Assembly (NCBI RefSeq): GCF_001514125.1 | Contig: NZ_KQ948553.1 | Span: forward strand, 248,001-312,000 | Direction: 5' to 3' | Length of the DNA: 64,000 nucleotides | From: Streptomyces longwoodensis | Lineage (GTDB): Bacteria > Actinomycetota > Actinomycetes > Streptomycetales > Streptomycetaceae | Part shown: positions 16,809-25,727 of the stretch, in pieces | How the letters are laid out: each line of letters starts with the position of its first letter | Position numbering within the stretch: position 1 is the stretch's first letter | Notes under the pieces: generated by a model | Database searches by the model: none | The model's input: only the letters and a program-made list of their open reading frames with translations | What the model was told of the DNA's origin: nothing | Position numbers and translations under genes: made by a program

Positions 16809-19800
16809 GTGAGCTATCTGCGCCTGCCGCACCTGCGCGGTGACCTGCTGTGCTTCGTGTCCGAGGACGACCTGTGGCTGGCGCCGCTCGACACGCCCGG
16901 GCGGGCCTGGCGGCTCACCGCCGACCGCACCAGGACCGGCCACCCGCGCCTGTCGCCCGACGGGCGCTGCGTGGCCTACACGAGCTGGCGCAGCCTCGAC
17001 CCCGAGATCCACCTCGTGCCGGTGGACGGCGGCCGCGGCCGGCAGCTGTCGCACTGGGGCAGCTCCGACACGCGCGTGTGCGGCTGGACCCCCGAGGGCG
17101 ACATCCTGGCCGTCACCTCCCACGGCGAGCCGTTCTCCTACTTCACCTGGGCCTACAAGGTCGGCGTGGACGGCGCCCCCGGCCGCAAGCTGCCCTGGGG
17201 CCCGGTCTCCGACCTCCAGGTCGCCGACCTCGACGGGGAACGCCGCAGCCTGCTGCTCACCGGCACCCCGCCGCACGAACCCGCCGCCTGGAAGCGCTAC
17301 CGGGGCGGCGCCACGGACCGGCTCTGGCTGCACGGCCGGCGGCTGCTGCCCGGCCTCGGCGGCCACCTGCACTCCCCGATGTTCGTCGGCGACCGCATCG
17401 CCTTCCTCTCCGACCACGAGGGCGTCGGCAACCTCTACTCGTGCGCCCACGACGGCTCCGGCCTGCGCCGCCACACCGACCACGACGCCTTCTACGCCCG
17501 GCACGCGTCGAGCGACGGCACGCGCGTGGTATACCAGTGCGCCGGCGACCTGTGGATCGTCGACGACCTCGCCACCTCTTCCGCGCCGCGCCGGATCGAC
17601 GTCCGCCCGAACGGGCCGCGCACCGGACGCCGGCCCCACCAGGTGCCCGCCGCCCAGCACGTCGACGGGCTCTCCGTGGACGACACCGGCCGGGCCAGCG
17701 CGGTCGTCGTGCGCGGCAGCCTGTACTGGCTGACCCACCGGGACGGCCCCGCCCGCACCCTCACCGACACCCCGGGCGTGCGCGTCCGGCTCCCCCGGAT
17801 GCTCGGCCCCGGCGGGCAGGTCGCCTACGTCACCGACGCCGAGGGCGAGGACGCCGTCGAGATCGCCCACCTGCCGCGCGCCTCCGGCGACCGCCCGCCG
17901 CGCCGGCTCGCCCAGGGGGAACTGGGCCGCGTCCTGGAACTGGTCCCCGACCCGCGCGGCGAACGGCTCGCCCTCGCCGCGCACGACGGACGGCTGCTGC
18001 TCGTCGACGCCTCGGAGGACTCCAACGGCGAGGTCACCGAGCTGGTCCGGTCGGACAACGGACCCGTGCGCGACCTCGCCTTCTCACCCGACGGGGCCTG
18101 GCTCACCTGGTCCCACCCGGGCATCGGGCGCTCCCTGCGGCAGATCAGGGTGGCCCGCATCACCGGCACCGGCGAGCGGCTCGTCGTCGACGTCACCGAC
18201 GGGCGCTTCGAGGACGAGAACCCGGTCTTCACCCGGGACGGGCGCTACCTGGCCTTCCTGTCCTGGCGCGGCTTCGACCCGGTCTACGACGTCCACACCG
18301 GCGACCTGTCCTTCCCGCTCGGCTGCCGCCCCTACCTGGTGCCGCTGTCGTCGGCGACCCCCTCCCCGTTCGCCCTCAGCCCCGAGGGGCGGCCCGCGGC
18401 GGGCGGCCTGGACCCGGCCGAGGACGAGGGCGCCGGGGACGGCACCGTGACCGTCGAGGTGGAGGGCCTGGCCAGCCGGGTGACGCCCTTCCCGGTCACC
18501 GCCTCCAAGTACTCCGCGCTGCGCCCCGTCGCGGGCGGCGGGCTGGTGTGGCTGCGCTGGCCCATCTCCGGCGCGCTCGGCGAGACCTTCGCCAACCCGG
18601 ACGACACCAGCGGGCGGCCGACGCTCGAGCACTTCGCCATCACCCGGGCCAGGAAGTCCGAACTCGTCGGCCACCTCGACTGGTTCGAGGTCAGCGGCGA
18701 CGGCACCCGGCTGGTCGTCGCCGACGAGGGCGACCTGCGCGCGGTGCCGTCCACCGAGACCGGCGACGGCGACACGACCGTCTGGATCGACCTCCGGCGC
18801 ATCCTGCACGAGGTGGACCCCGGCGCCGAGTGGCGCCAGTCCTACGCGGAGGCCGGCCGGCTCATCCGGGCCTACTTCTGGGACCCCGGGATGTGCGGCA
18901 TCGACTGGGACGCGGTGCTGGACCAGTACCGGCCGCTCGTCGAACGCGTCGCCACCCCCGACGAGTTCGCCGACCTGCTGCGCGAGGTCCTCGGCGAACT
19001 GGGCACCTCGCACGCCTACGTCACCGCCTCCCGGCGCAACGAGGGCCCCGCCCACTACCAGCGCTGGCAGGGCCTGCTGGGCGCCGACCTCGTGTGCCGC
19101 GACGGCGCCTGGACGGTCCGCCGCGTCCTGCCCGGCGACTCCTCCGACTCCAAGGCCCGCTCCCCGCTCGCCGGCACCGGCATCCGCGACGGCGCCGTCC
19201 TCACCCACGTCGACGGCCGGCCGGTGGACCCGGTCACCGGCCCCTCCCCGCTGCTCGCCGGCGCGGGCGGCACCACCGTGGAGCTCACCTTCACCCCCGC
19301 CGAGGGCGAGGCGGGCCGCGCCCGGCGCGTCGCGGTGGTCCCGCTGGTCGACGAACGGCCGCTGCGCTACCAGGACTGGGTCGCCAAACGCCGCCAGGTG
19401 GTGCGGGAGTTGAGCGACGGCCGGTGCGGCTACCTGCACATCCCCGACATGGGCGGCTCGGGCTGGGCCCAGTTCAACCGCGACCTGCGCGGCGAGGTCT
19501 CCCGGCCCGCGCTGATCGTCGACGTGCGCGGCAACGCGGGCGGGCACATCAGCGAACTGGTGGTGGAGAAGCTGACGCGCAGGATCCTCGGCTGGGACCT
19601 CACCCGCGACGCCCAGCCGGTGTCGTACGCCTCCAACGCGCCGCGCGGACCGGTGGTGGCGCTGGCCGACGAGGCGACCTCCTCCGACGGCGACATGATC
19701 ACCGCCGCCTTCAAACTCCTGGGCCTGGGACCGGTGGTGGGACAGCGCACCTGGGGCGGCGTGGTCGGCATGACGGGGCGTCACCGGCTCGGCGACGGCA

Positions 19801-20051
19801 CGGTCATCACGGTGCCGATGAACGCGGCCTGGTTCGACGCCTACGGCTGGTCCGTCGAGAACCACGGCGTCGCCCCCGACCTGGAGGCCCTGCGCACCCC
19901 GCTGGACTGGGCGGAGGGGCGCTACGCCCAACTCGACGACGCCGTACGGCTGGCGCTGGAGCTGCTGGAGACCCACCCGCCGGCGTCCCCGCCCGACCGC
20001 CGTGACGTGCCGGACCGGTCCCGGCCGAAGCTGCCGCCGCGGGAGGCGTGA
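16809..20051 (+). CDS. Tricorn protease (S41 family)
   Basis: 1080-residue self-compartmentalising peptidase that trims oligopeptides released by the proteasome. N-terminal six-blade (about 1-310) and seven-blade (about 310-650) beta-propellers with WD-like repeats (SPDGR, TRDGRYLAF), then a C1 helical domain, a PDZ domain (about 750-845) and the C2 catalytic domain. The tricorn catalytic set is complete: Ser734-His735 in GTSHAYV, nucleophile Ser959 followed by Asp960 in SSDGDM (Asp defines P1 specificity), and Glu1017 in SVENHG. GTG 16809 follows GGGGAG closely. Streptomyces also has a proteasome, so the archaeal-type pathway is plausible. Confidence 0.95.
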   Translation: MSYLRLPHLRGDLLCFVSEDDLWLAPLDTPGRAWRLTADRTRTGHPRLSPDGRCVAYTSWRSLDPEIHLVPVDGGRGRQLSHWGSSDTRVCGWTPEGDILAVTSHGEPFSYFTWAYKVGVDGAPGRKLPWGPVSDLQVADLDGERRSLLLTGTPPHEPAAWKRYRGGATDRLWLHGRRLLPGLGGHLHSPMFVGDRIAFLSDHEGVGNLYSCAHDGSGLRRHTDHDAFYARHASSDGTRVVYQCAGDLWIVDDLATSSAPRRIDVRPNGPRTGRRPHQVPAAQHVDGLSVDDTGRASAVVVRGSLYWLTHRDGPARTLTDTPGVRVRLPRMLGPGGQVAYVTDAEGEDAVEIAHLPRASGDRPPRRLAQGELGRVLELVPDPRGERLALAAHDGRLLLVDASEDSNGEVTELVRSDNGPVRDLAFSPDGAWLTWSHPGIGRSLRQIRVARITGTGERLVVDVTDGRFEDENPVFTRDGRYLAFLSWRGFDPVYDVHTGDLSFPLGCRPYLVPLSSATPSPFALSPEGRPAAGGLDPAEDEGAGDGTVTVEVEGLASRVTPFPVTASKYSALRPVAGGGLVWLRWPISGALGETFANPDDTSGRPTLEHFAITRARKSELVGHLDWFEVSGDGTRLVVADEGDLRAVPSTETGDGDTTVWIDLRRILHEVDPGAEWRQSYAEAGRLIRAYFWDPGMCGIDWDAVLDQYRPLVERVATPDEFADLLREVLGELGTSHAYVTASRRNEGPAHYQRWQGLLGADLVCRDGAWTVRRVLPGDSSDSKARSPLAGTGIRDGAVLTHVDGRPVDPVTGPSPLLAGAGGTTVELTFTPAEGEAGRARRVAVVPLVDERPLRYQDWVAKRRQVVRELSDGRCGYLHIPDMGGSGWAQFNRDLRGEVSRPALIVDVRGNAGGHISELVVEKLTRRILGWDLTRDAQPVSYASNAPRGPVVALADEATSSDGDMITAAFKLLGLGPVVGQRTWGGVVGMTGRHRLGDGTVITVPMNAAWFDAYGWSVENHGVAPDLEALRTPLDWAEGRYAQLDDAVRLALELLETHPPASPPDRRDVPDRSRPKLPPREA

Positions 20052-20082
20052 CCCACCGGGGGCCGGCCGCCCCACGACGGGG

Positions 20083-20116
20083 CGTGGGGTGCCCCGCCGA
20101 AGCGGAGCACCCCACG
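20083..20116. terminator. Terminator between the tricorn gene and the small convergent gene
   Basis: CGTGGGGTGC (20083-20092) pairs with GCACCCCACG (20107-20116), with an inner CCGC/GCGG extension and a CGAA tetraloop. The genes on either side converge, so it can serve both. Confidence 0.75.
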
Positions 20117-20144
20117 GAAGTCGGCCAGGGCCGTAGGACGAGGG

Positions 20145-20342
20145 TCAGGCCTCGTAGTCCTGGTCGAAGCGCTCCTCCGGCTCGCGGCGGCCGCGCTCGG
20201 ACTGCCCGGGCTGCCCGGTCTGCTCGTCCTGGGGCGACCTGCGGCCGCGCTGCGGCATGCGCTCCTTGGCCTCGTCCACCTTCTGCCGAGCCTGGTCCTG
20301 CCACTGCTCGGTCCGGTCCTGGAACTTGTCCTTCATACCCAT
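20145..20342 (-). CDS. Small highly charged hypothetical protein
   Basis: 65 residues, no hydrophobic segment: MGMKDKFQDRTEQWQDQ leads into a predicted amphipathic helix, then an RG/Q-rich disordered tail ending DQDYEA. It resembles CsbD-like or other small stress proteins in the first 30 residues only, and I do not assign it to a family. AGGAG nine bases upstream of ATG 20342 supports real translation. It stands alone between the tricorn terminator and an SDR operon. Confidence 0.7.
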   Translation of the reverse strand: MGMKDKFQDRTEQWQDQARQKVDEAKERMPQRGRRSPQDEQTGQPGQSERGRREPEERFDQDYEA

Positions 20343-20474
20343 GTGGGTTCACTCCTGTGTGAGTGGGGGGTTGGGGCCCCTCGCGGGGCCACGACCAGAT
20401 TCACACGGGCCGACACGCTCCGCATGTCGATCAGTTACGGGGCGTAGCCACAGGGGTGTTGACCAGTGCGGACG

Positions 20475-21359
20475 TCACCGCCGGCCCGTCGCGCGGGCCT
20501 GCTCGTCGGCCTGTCCGCCGGCTCCGACGAGCCCCGTGCTCATCCCCTGGAGCCGGGGCGCGAACCGCCTCATCTCCCGTTGCCCCACCGTCCCGATGAG
20601 CCCCGGCAGGTAGCCGCGCACGCCCTGCATCCCGCGCAGCCACCACTGCCCGTACACATGGCTCGACCGCCGCTCGATGCCGGCCACGATCCGGTCCACC
20701 GCCGGGCCGAGCGGGTACGTCTTGTTGGACGGCCACGGCAGCCGCTGCCTCAACTCCCGCATGACGTCCTCCTGGTCGGCACCGCGCACCATGTCGGTGT
20801 CGGTCCACGACAGGTAGCCCACCCCGACCCGCACCCCCCGGTGGCCGACCTCGGCGCGCAGGCTGTGCGCGTACGCCTCCACGCCCGACTTGGACGCGCA
20901 GTACGCCGTCATCATCGGCGCCGGCGTGATCGCCGCGAGGGAGGCGATCTGCAGCAGGTAGCCGCGGCTCTCCATCAGCACCGGCAGGAACGCCCGCCCG
21001 GTGACCGCCGATCCGATGAGGTTGACCTCGATCACCCGGCGCCAGGAGTCCGGGTCGGAGTCGACGAACGGCCCGCCGGTGGCCACCCCGGCGTTGGCCA
21101 CCACGATGTCGACCTTCCCGAACCGCTCCTTGACCTCGCGGGCCACCCGGGCCATCGCCTCGTGGTCGGTGACGTCGGCGTGCCAGTGGTCGCTGTCGCC
21201 GTGCAGCCGCTCCCCCACCTGCTTGAGCAGGTCGGGCTCCAGGCCCACCAGCGCGACGCTCGCCCCGCGCGCCGACAGCTTGCGGGCGAGCAACTCGCCC
21301 ACGCCGCGCGCCGCTCCGGTGACGACGGCGACCTGGCCCTCCAGGCTCACCTTGCTCAT
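20475..21359 (-). CDS. Short-chain dehydrogenase/reductase (SDR)
   Basis: 294-residue classical SDR. Seen: NAD(P)-binding TGAARGVG (about 13-20), NAG motif ANAGVA near 89, and catalytic YCASK near 158 with the upstream Ser in IASLAA. A C-terminal extension beyond the core (GQWWLRGMQGVRGYLPG) matches SDRs that associate with membranes or lipids. GGAGG lies just before the ATG at 21359, which overlaps the stop of the hydrolase gene (ATGA). It is the third gene of the monooxygenase-hydrolase-SDR operon and would oxidise or reduce a product of the same pathway. Confidence 0.9.
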   Translation of the reverse strand: MSKVSLEGQVAVVTGAARGVGELLARKLSARGASVALVGLEPDLLKQVGERLHGDSDHWHADVTDHEAMARVAREVKERFGKVDIVVANAGVATGGPFVDSDPDSWRRVIEVNLIGSAVTGRAFLPVLMESRGYLLQIASLAAITPAPMMTAYCASKSGVEAYAHSLRAEVGHRGVRVGVGYLSWTDTDMVRGADQEDVMRELRQRLPWPSNKTYPLGPAVDRIVAGIERRSSHVYGQWWLRGMQGVRGYLPGLIGTVGQREMRRFAPRLQGMSTGLVGAGGQADEQARATGRR

Positions 21360-22369
21360 GCGCCCTCCTTGATCTGTGCGGTCCGTGCGGTCTGAGCGGC
21401 CTGTGCGGTCCGTTCGGTCCGTGCGGTCTGAGCGGGAACCCCGGCCGGGCCCTCCGCGGTGTGGGGAACGACGTACGTCGTGACCAGCTCCCTGATCCGG
21501 CCGGTGACCAGCTCCGGCGCCTCCACCGGCGTCATGTGGCCCAGGCCGGGCAGTTCGGTCAGGCCGACGCACTGCGGCAGGGCGGCCACCAGCGCACGGG
21601 CGTGCCGCGGGGGCGTCAGCCGGTCCGCCGTGCCGACGACCACCGCCGTCGGCACGTCCAACTCCCGTACGGCGTGGTCGAGGTCGAGCAGGTCCAGCAC
21701 CTGCGACCAGGCGTGCCGCGACCCGCGCGGACAGGCGTGCACGATCCGCGCGCACGCCTCCACCATGTGCGGGCTCGAACCGGCGCCCATCGTGGCGTAC
21801 TTGAGGATCCGCAGCGCGGCCGGCGTGACCGGGCCCAGCGGGGCGCGCGAGCCGAGGACGTGCCGGGTCAGCCACGTCCTGAGCCGGCCGGGCCGCAGCG
21901 GCAGCACCGTGGACTCGGCGACCAGCTGCGAACTGCCCGTGCTGCACAGCAGGACCGCCGCCGCGTGCGCGCGGAACGCCGGGCGCGTCGAGGCGGCCAT
22001 GACGGTCATCCCGCCCATCGAGTGCCCGGCGACGACCGCCTTCTCGCCCGGCGCGAGGGTGGCGAGCAGGACCGCCTCGAGGTCGTCGGCGAGGGCGTCG
22101 GTGCCGCAGGTGCTGATCGCGGGGCTGCGCCCGTGGCCGCGCTGGTCGTAGGCGATGACCCGGTGGTCGGCCGCGAGCGCGTGGACCTGTGCCGCCCAGA
22201 AGGCGGTCGAGCAGGTCCAGCCGTGCGCCAGGACGACCGCCGGGGCGTCGTCCGGCCCGTGCACCTCGACGTGCAGCCGGGCGCCGTCGGCCGAGACGAC
22301 GCTCAGCTCCCGCGTGGGGGCGGGCGGGGCGTAGGGACCGGAGGTGACGTGTGCGGGGCGCCGGCTCAT
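21356..22369 (-). CDS. Alpha/beta hydrolase with repeat-encoded C-terminal tail
   Basis: 337 aa. Alpha/beta hydrolase fold with oxyanion HGW (LAHGWTCSTAF near 55), nucleophile elbow GHSMGG near 120, an acid in VVGTADRLTPP and the final His in GLGHMTPVE. After about residue 310 the fold ends and a tail of TAR/TAQ/TER tripeptides (QTARTERTAQAAQTARTAQ) follows, encoded by 9-bp tandem repeats at 21376-21438. It overlaps both neighbours by ATGA. Downstream of a Baeyer-Villiger-type oxygenase, an esterase that opens the lactone or ester product is a natural guess. Confidence 0.9.
   Translation of the reverse strand: MSRRPAHVTSGPYAPPAPTRELSVVSADGARLHVEVHGPDDAPAVVLAHGWTCSTAFWAAQVHALAADHRVIAYDQRGHGRSPAISTCGTDALADDLEAVLLATLAPGEKAVVAGHSMGGMTVMAASTRPAFRAHAAAVLLCSTGSSQLVAESTVLPLRPGRLRTWLTRHVLGSRAPLGPVTPAALRILKYATMGAGSSPHMVEACARIVHACPRGSRHAWSQVLDLLDLDHAVRELDVPTAVVVGTADRLTPPRHARALVAALPQCVGLTELPGLGHMTPVEAPELVTGRIRELVTTYVVPHTAEGPAGVPAQTARTERTAQAAQTARTAQIKEGA
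21376..21438. repeat. Seven 9-bp tandem repeats in the hydrolase 3' end
   Basis: Units of the type GTGCGGTCC / GAGCGGCCT read in frame on the minus strand as Thr-Ala-(Arg/Gln) tripeptides. Length changes of whole units would keep the reading frame. Confidence 0.8.
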
Positions 22370-24027
22370 GAGGCCACCTCGGCGGAGGCGGTGCCGGCCG
22401 TGGTCGTGGTGCCCGCGGTGGCCGTCCCGTCCGCGGTGGCCGTCTCGTCCGCGGTGGTCGTGGCGTCCGCGGTGGCCGTCTCGTCCGCGGTGGTCGTGGC
22501 GTCCGCGGTGGCCGTCGTGTCCGCCGCACCCGGGGCGCCCGGGCCGTCCTGCGCGCCCCCGGGCCGGACCACCTGGTACTCGGCGAGGTCCACCCGCCGC
22601 GTCGCGCGGCGGAACTCGGCGGTGGTGCCCGGCCAGATGGTGGTGTTGCGCCCGTTGGCGTCGAGGTACCAGCTGGTGCAGCCGCCGGTGTTCCACACGG
22701 TGCGCCGCATCCGCTCCTGCACGCGCCGGTTCCAGGCGTGCACGGCGCTCGGCCGGGCGTCGAGGGCGGCGCGGCCGCCGAGGACGGTCAACTGGCGCAG
22801 GTAGTCGGCCAGGTAGTTCAGCTGCGACTCGATCATCAGGATCATCGAGGAGTTCCCCAGGCCGGTGTTGGGCCCGATGATCGTCATGAAGTTCGGGAAG
22901 CCCGCCGCGGTCGCGCCGCGCAGGGACTCCATGCCGTCCTTCCACACCTCGGCGAGGGTGCGGCCCTCCGCCCCCACGACCCGCTCCGCGATCGGCATGT
23001 CGGTGACGTGGAAGCCGGTGCCGAACACGATCGCGTCGGCCTCGGCCTCACGGCCGTCGGCGGCCACCAGGGTCGAGCCGCGGACCTCGCGCAGCCCGCT
23101 GTCGACCAGGTCCACGTTGGGCCGGGCGAGCGCCGGGTAGTAGGTGCTGGACAGCAGGATCCGCTTGCAGCCGATCCGGTAGTCGGGCGTCAGCCTGGCC
23201 CGCAGCGCCGGGTCCTTGATGGCGCGGGCCATGTTGCGCTTGGCCAGCTTCTCGACGAAGCCCAGCTCGTCGGGCCGCTTGGTGAACGCCTGCACCTGCA
23301 GCTCCCGGATGCCCCACAGCAGCCCGCGGCGGAGCTGCGTGGTGAGCGGCAGTGCCCGGTGCAGGGACCGCTCGGCGCCGCTGATGGCGCGGTCGACGCG
23401 GGGCATCACCCACGGAGGGGTGCGCTGGAAGAGGGTGAGGCGGCCGACCTGCGGCTGGATGGCCGGCACGATCTGGATCGCGGACGCGCCCGTGCCGACC
23501 ACCGCGACCCGCTTGCCGGTGAGGTCGTAGTCGTGGTCCCAGCGGGCGGAGTGGAAGACCTTGCCCGGGAAGGACGCCAGGCCCGGGATCTCCGGGATCT
23601 TCGGGTCGGACAGCGGCCCGGTGGCGGAGACCACGACGTCCGCCGACAGGGCGCCGCTCGCGGTCTCGATGTCCCAGCACAGCCGCTCGGCATTCCAGGT
23701 CATCCGCTGCACCTCGGAGTCGAAGCGCAGGTGCGGGCGCAAGTGGAAGACGTCGGCGACGTGCTCCAGGTAGGCACGGATGTGCTCCTGCCCGGAGAAG
23801 GTGCGCGGCCAGTCGGGGTTGGGCGCGAAGGAGAAGGAGTAGAGGTGGGAGGGCACGTCGCAGGCGCACCCGGGGTAGCTGTTGTCCCGCCAGGTGCCGC
23901 CGACGCTGCTCGCCCGCTCCAGGACCACGAAGTCGGTGATCCCCTCGCGGCGCAGCCGCACGGCCGCGCCGAGCCCGCCGAAGCCGGACCCGATCACCGC
24001 CACCCGTACCCGCTCCTGCTCGGCCAT
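22366..24027 (-). CDS. FAD-dependent Baeyer-Villiger-type monooxygenase
   Basis: 553 aa. FAD-binding GSGFGGLG at residues 11-18, NADPH-binding GTGASA near 191, and between them the Baeyer-Villiger fingerprint F-x-G-x3-H-x3-W-D (FPGKVFHSARWD near 165). The enzyme would insert oxygen next to a ketone to give an ester or lactone. The last ~50 residues are Thr/Ala/Asp-rich hexapeptide repeats with no role in the fold. ATG 24027 is supported by GGAGGG upstream; an upstream in-frame ATG lies in the promoter. First gene of the operon with the hydrolase and SDR; divergent from a MerR regulator with a palindrome between them. Confidence 0.92.
   Translation of the reverse strand: MAEQERVRVAVIGSGFGGLGAAVRLRREGITDFVVLERASSVGGTWRDNSYPGCACDVPSHLYSFSFAPNPDWPRTFSGQEHIRAYLEHVADVFHLRPHLRFDSEVQRMTWNAERLCWDIETASGALSADVVVSATGPLSDPKIPEIPGLASFPGKVFHSARWDHDYDLTGKRVAVVGTGASAIQIVPAIQPQVGRLTLFQRTPPWVMPRVDRAISGAERSLHRALPLTTQLRRGLLWGIRELQVQAFTKRPDELGFVEKLAKRNMARAIKDPALRARLTPDYRIGCKRILLSSTYYPALARPNVDLVDSGLREVRGSTLVAADGREAEADAIVFGTGFHVTDMPIAERVVGAEGRTLAEVWKDGMESLRGATAAGFPNFMTIIGPNTGLGNSSMILMIESQLNYLADYLRQLTVLGGRAALDARPSAVHAWNRRVQERMRRTVWNTGGCTSWYLDANGRNTTIWPGTTAEFRRATRRVDLAEYQVVRPGGAQDGPGAPGAADTTATADATTTADETATADATTTADETATADGTATAGTTTTAGTASAEVAS
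22415..22522. repeat. Six 18-bp tandem repeats in the monooxygenase 3' end
   Basis: Units start GCGGTGG and differ at a few bases, with an alternating pattern of two variants. Each encodes six residues (TADATT, TADETA types) on the minus strand, making a Thr/Ala/Asp-rich tail. Because units are 18 bp, gain or loss stays in frame. Confidence 0.85.
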
Positions 24028-24051
24028 CCGAGACCCTCCTCGCGTGACTCT

Positions 24052-24067
24052 GCCAGTGAACACTGGC
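24052..24067. promoter_or_regulatory. 16-bp palindrome in the monooxygenase-MerR intergenic region
   Basis: GCCAGTG-AA-CACTGGC is a perfect inverted repeat 25 bp upstream of the monooxygenase ATG, in the expected promoter zone. It looks like a dimeric-repressor operator. The adjacent MerR protein is one candidate, but the compact 16-bp symmetry is equally typical of a TetR protein encoded elsewhere. Confidence 0.6.
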
Positions 24068-24152
24068 GCAATGGGAGAGTAGAGGAGCGGCGTACTCATG
24101 GGTAGGGGGTCGGCCGGAGAAAGTTACCGACGGTACGAACTAAGGTGCGGGC

Positions 24153-24824
24153 GTGGCAGACAAGCGGGAGTACCGCATGGCGGAGCTGGCCGAGCGGGCC
24201 GGCATCACGGTGCGCACCCTGCGCTTCTACCGGGAGCGCGGGCTGCTGTCGGCGCCCCGCCGCGAGGGCCGGATCGCCTGGTACGACGACCACCACCTCG
24301 CCCGGCTGCGCACGATCGCGGCGCTGCTGGAGCGCGGCCACACCCTCAGCGGCATCGCCGAACTGGCCGAGGCCCTGGACCACGGCCGGGACGTCGCCGA
24401 CCTCCTCGGCGTCGCCCCGCCCACCGAGGAGGAACCGGTCCGCCTCACCCCCGAGGAACTCGCCGCCCGCTTCGAGGGCGAGGTCACCCCCGAGAACCTG
24501 GCCGCCGCCCTCGACCTCGGCTACCTGGGCACCGACGGCGACGAGATCGTCCACATCAGCCGCCGCCTGCTGGACGTCTCCTCCGCCCTGGTCCGCGAGG
24601 GCATCCCGCTCGCCGAGGTCCTCTCGGCGGGCGCCCGGGTCCGCCAGCACGCCGACGCCCTGGCCGACCTCTTCACCGACCTGATCCTGCGCCACGGCCC
24701 CGAGGAGAACCTCCACCGCCTGCGCCCCCTGGCCCGCAGCGTGGTGGAGGCGGAACTCTCCCTGGCGCTGGACCGGAGGGTGCGGGAGCACAAGGAGAAC
24801 GAAAGGGAGGAAGAGGGGGACTGA
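24153..24824 (+). CDS. MerR family transcriptional regulator
   Basis: 223 aa. The N-terminal winged helix (YRMAELAERAGITVRTLRFYRERGLL, about 7-32) with the MerR wing AWYDDHHLARLRTI is followed by a coiled-coil dimerisation helix and a C-terminal domain of about 130 residues without the metal-binding Cys of classical MerR, so it likely senses an organic effector. GTG 24153 has TAAGGT six bases upstream and no ribosome-binding site, hence probably leaderless. Divergent from the monooxygenase operon, which it probably controls. Confidence 0.88.
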   Translation: MADKREYRMAELAERAGITVRTLRFYRERGLLSAPRREGRIAWYDDHHLARLRTIAALLERGHTLSGIAELAEALDHGRDVADLLGVAPPTEEEPVRLTPEELAARFEGEVTPENLAAALDLGYLGTDGDEIVHISRRLLDVSSALVREGIPLAEVLSAGARVRQHADALADLFTDLILRHGPEENLHRLRPLARSVVEAELSLALDRRVREHKENEREEEGD

Positions 24825-24843
24825 CGGATCCGCCGGGGCGGGC

Positions 24844-25647
24844 TCAGAGGTCGTAGACCACCGTCACCGGCGCGTGGTCCGACCAGCGCTCCGCGTGCGT
24901 GGCGGCACGCTCCACGTACCCCTTGACCGCCTTCCCGGCCAGACCGGGCGTGGAGACGTGGAGATCGATGCGCCATCCACTGTCGTTGTCGAAGGCGCGG
25001 CCCCGGTACGACCACCAGCTGTACGGCCCCTCCAGCCCCGGGTGCAGCGCCCGCACCACGTCCACGTAGCCGCCCTCCTCCGGGGTGAGGACGCGGGTCA
25101 GCCAGGCGCGCTCCTCCGGCAGGAAGCCGGAGTTCTTGGTGTTGCCGCGCCAGTTCTTCAGGTCGGCCGGCTCGTGGGCGATGTTCCAGTCGCCGCAGAC
25201 CAGCACCTCGCGCCCGTCCGCCGCGGCGCGCTCGCGCAGCTCCTTGAGGTGGGCGAGGAAGGCGTCCATGAAGCGGACCTTCTCGTCCTGGCGCTCGGTG
25301 CCGACCTCGCCCGAGGGCAGGTAGAGGGAGGCCACCGTGACACCGGGCAGGTCGGCCTCGACGTAGCGGCCGGAGGTGTCGAACTCGGCCGAGCCGAAGC
25401 CGACGCGCACGGCGTCCGGCTCACGGCGGCTGTAGAGGGACACGCCCGCCCGGCCCTTCGCGGCGGCGGGCGCGTGCACGACGAACCAGCCCTCCGGCGC
25501 ACCGGCCGCGGCGGGCAGCTGCCCGGGCTCGGCGCGCACCTCCTGCAGGCACAGCACGTCGGCGGAGGTGTCGGCGAGCCATTCCACGAAGCCCTTCTTC
25601 GCGGCGGCGCGCAGCCCATTCACGTTCACGGAGGTCACGGTCAGCAC
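24844..25647 (-). CDS. xthA: Exodeoxyribonuclease III
   Basis: AP endonuclease/3'-5' exonuclease of the exonuclease III family, 267 aa. Catalytic blocks are seen in order: VNVNGLRAA, LCLQEVR (metal-binding Glu), GRYVEADL, VCGDWNIAH (Asp/Asn), and SDHAPV (Asp-His pair) at the end. It repairs abasic sites in base-excision repair. GTG 25647 (MLTVTSVNVNG) is preferred over an in-frame GTG 7 codons upstream because TATCGT lies 6 bases before it, the leaderless arrangement, and family proteins begin at this point. Confidence 0.92.
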   Translation of the reverse strand: MLTVTSVNVNGLRAAAKKGFVEWLADTSADVLCLQEVRAEPGQLPAAAGAPEGWFVVHAPAAAKGRAGVSLYSRREPDAVRVGFGSAEFDTSGRYVEADLPGVTVASLYLPSGEVGTERQDEKVRFMDAFLAHLKELRERAAADGREVLVCGDWNIAHEPADLKNWRGNTKNSGFLPEERAWLTRVLTPEEGGYVDVVRALHPGLEGPYSWWSYRGRAFDNDSGWRIDLHVSTPGLAGKAVKGYVERAATHAERWSDHAPVTVVYDL

Positions 25648-25727
25648 CCGGGCACGATACCGGCACACTGGAGGGCGACCGATCCGCCCCGCACCCCATG
25701 CGTGCGCATATACGTACAGTGAGCAGC

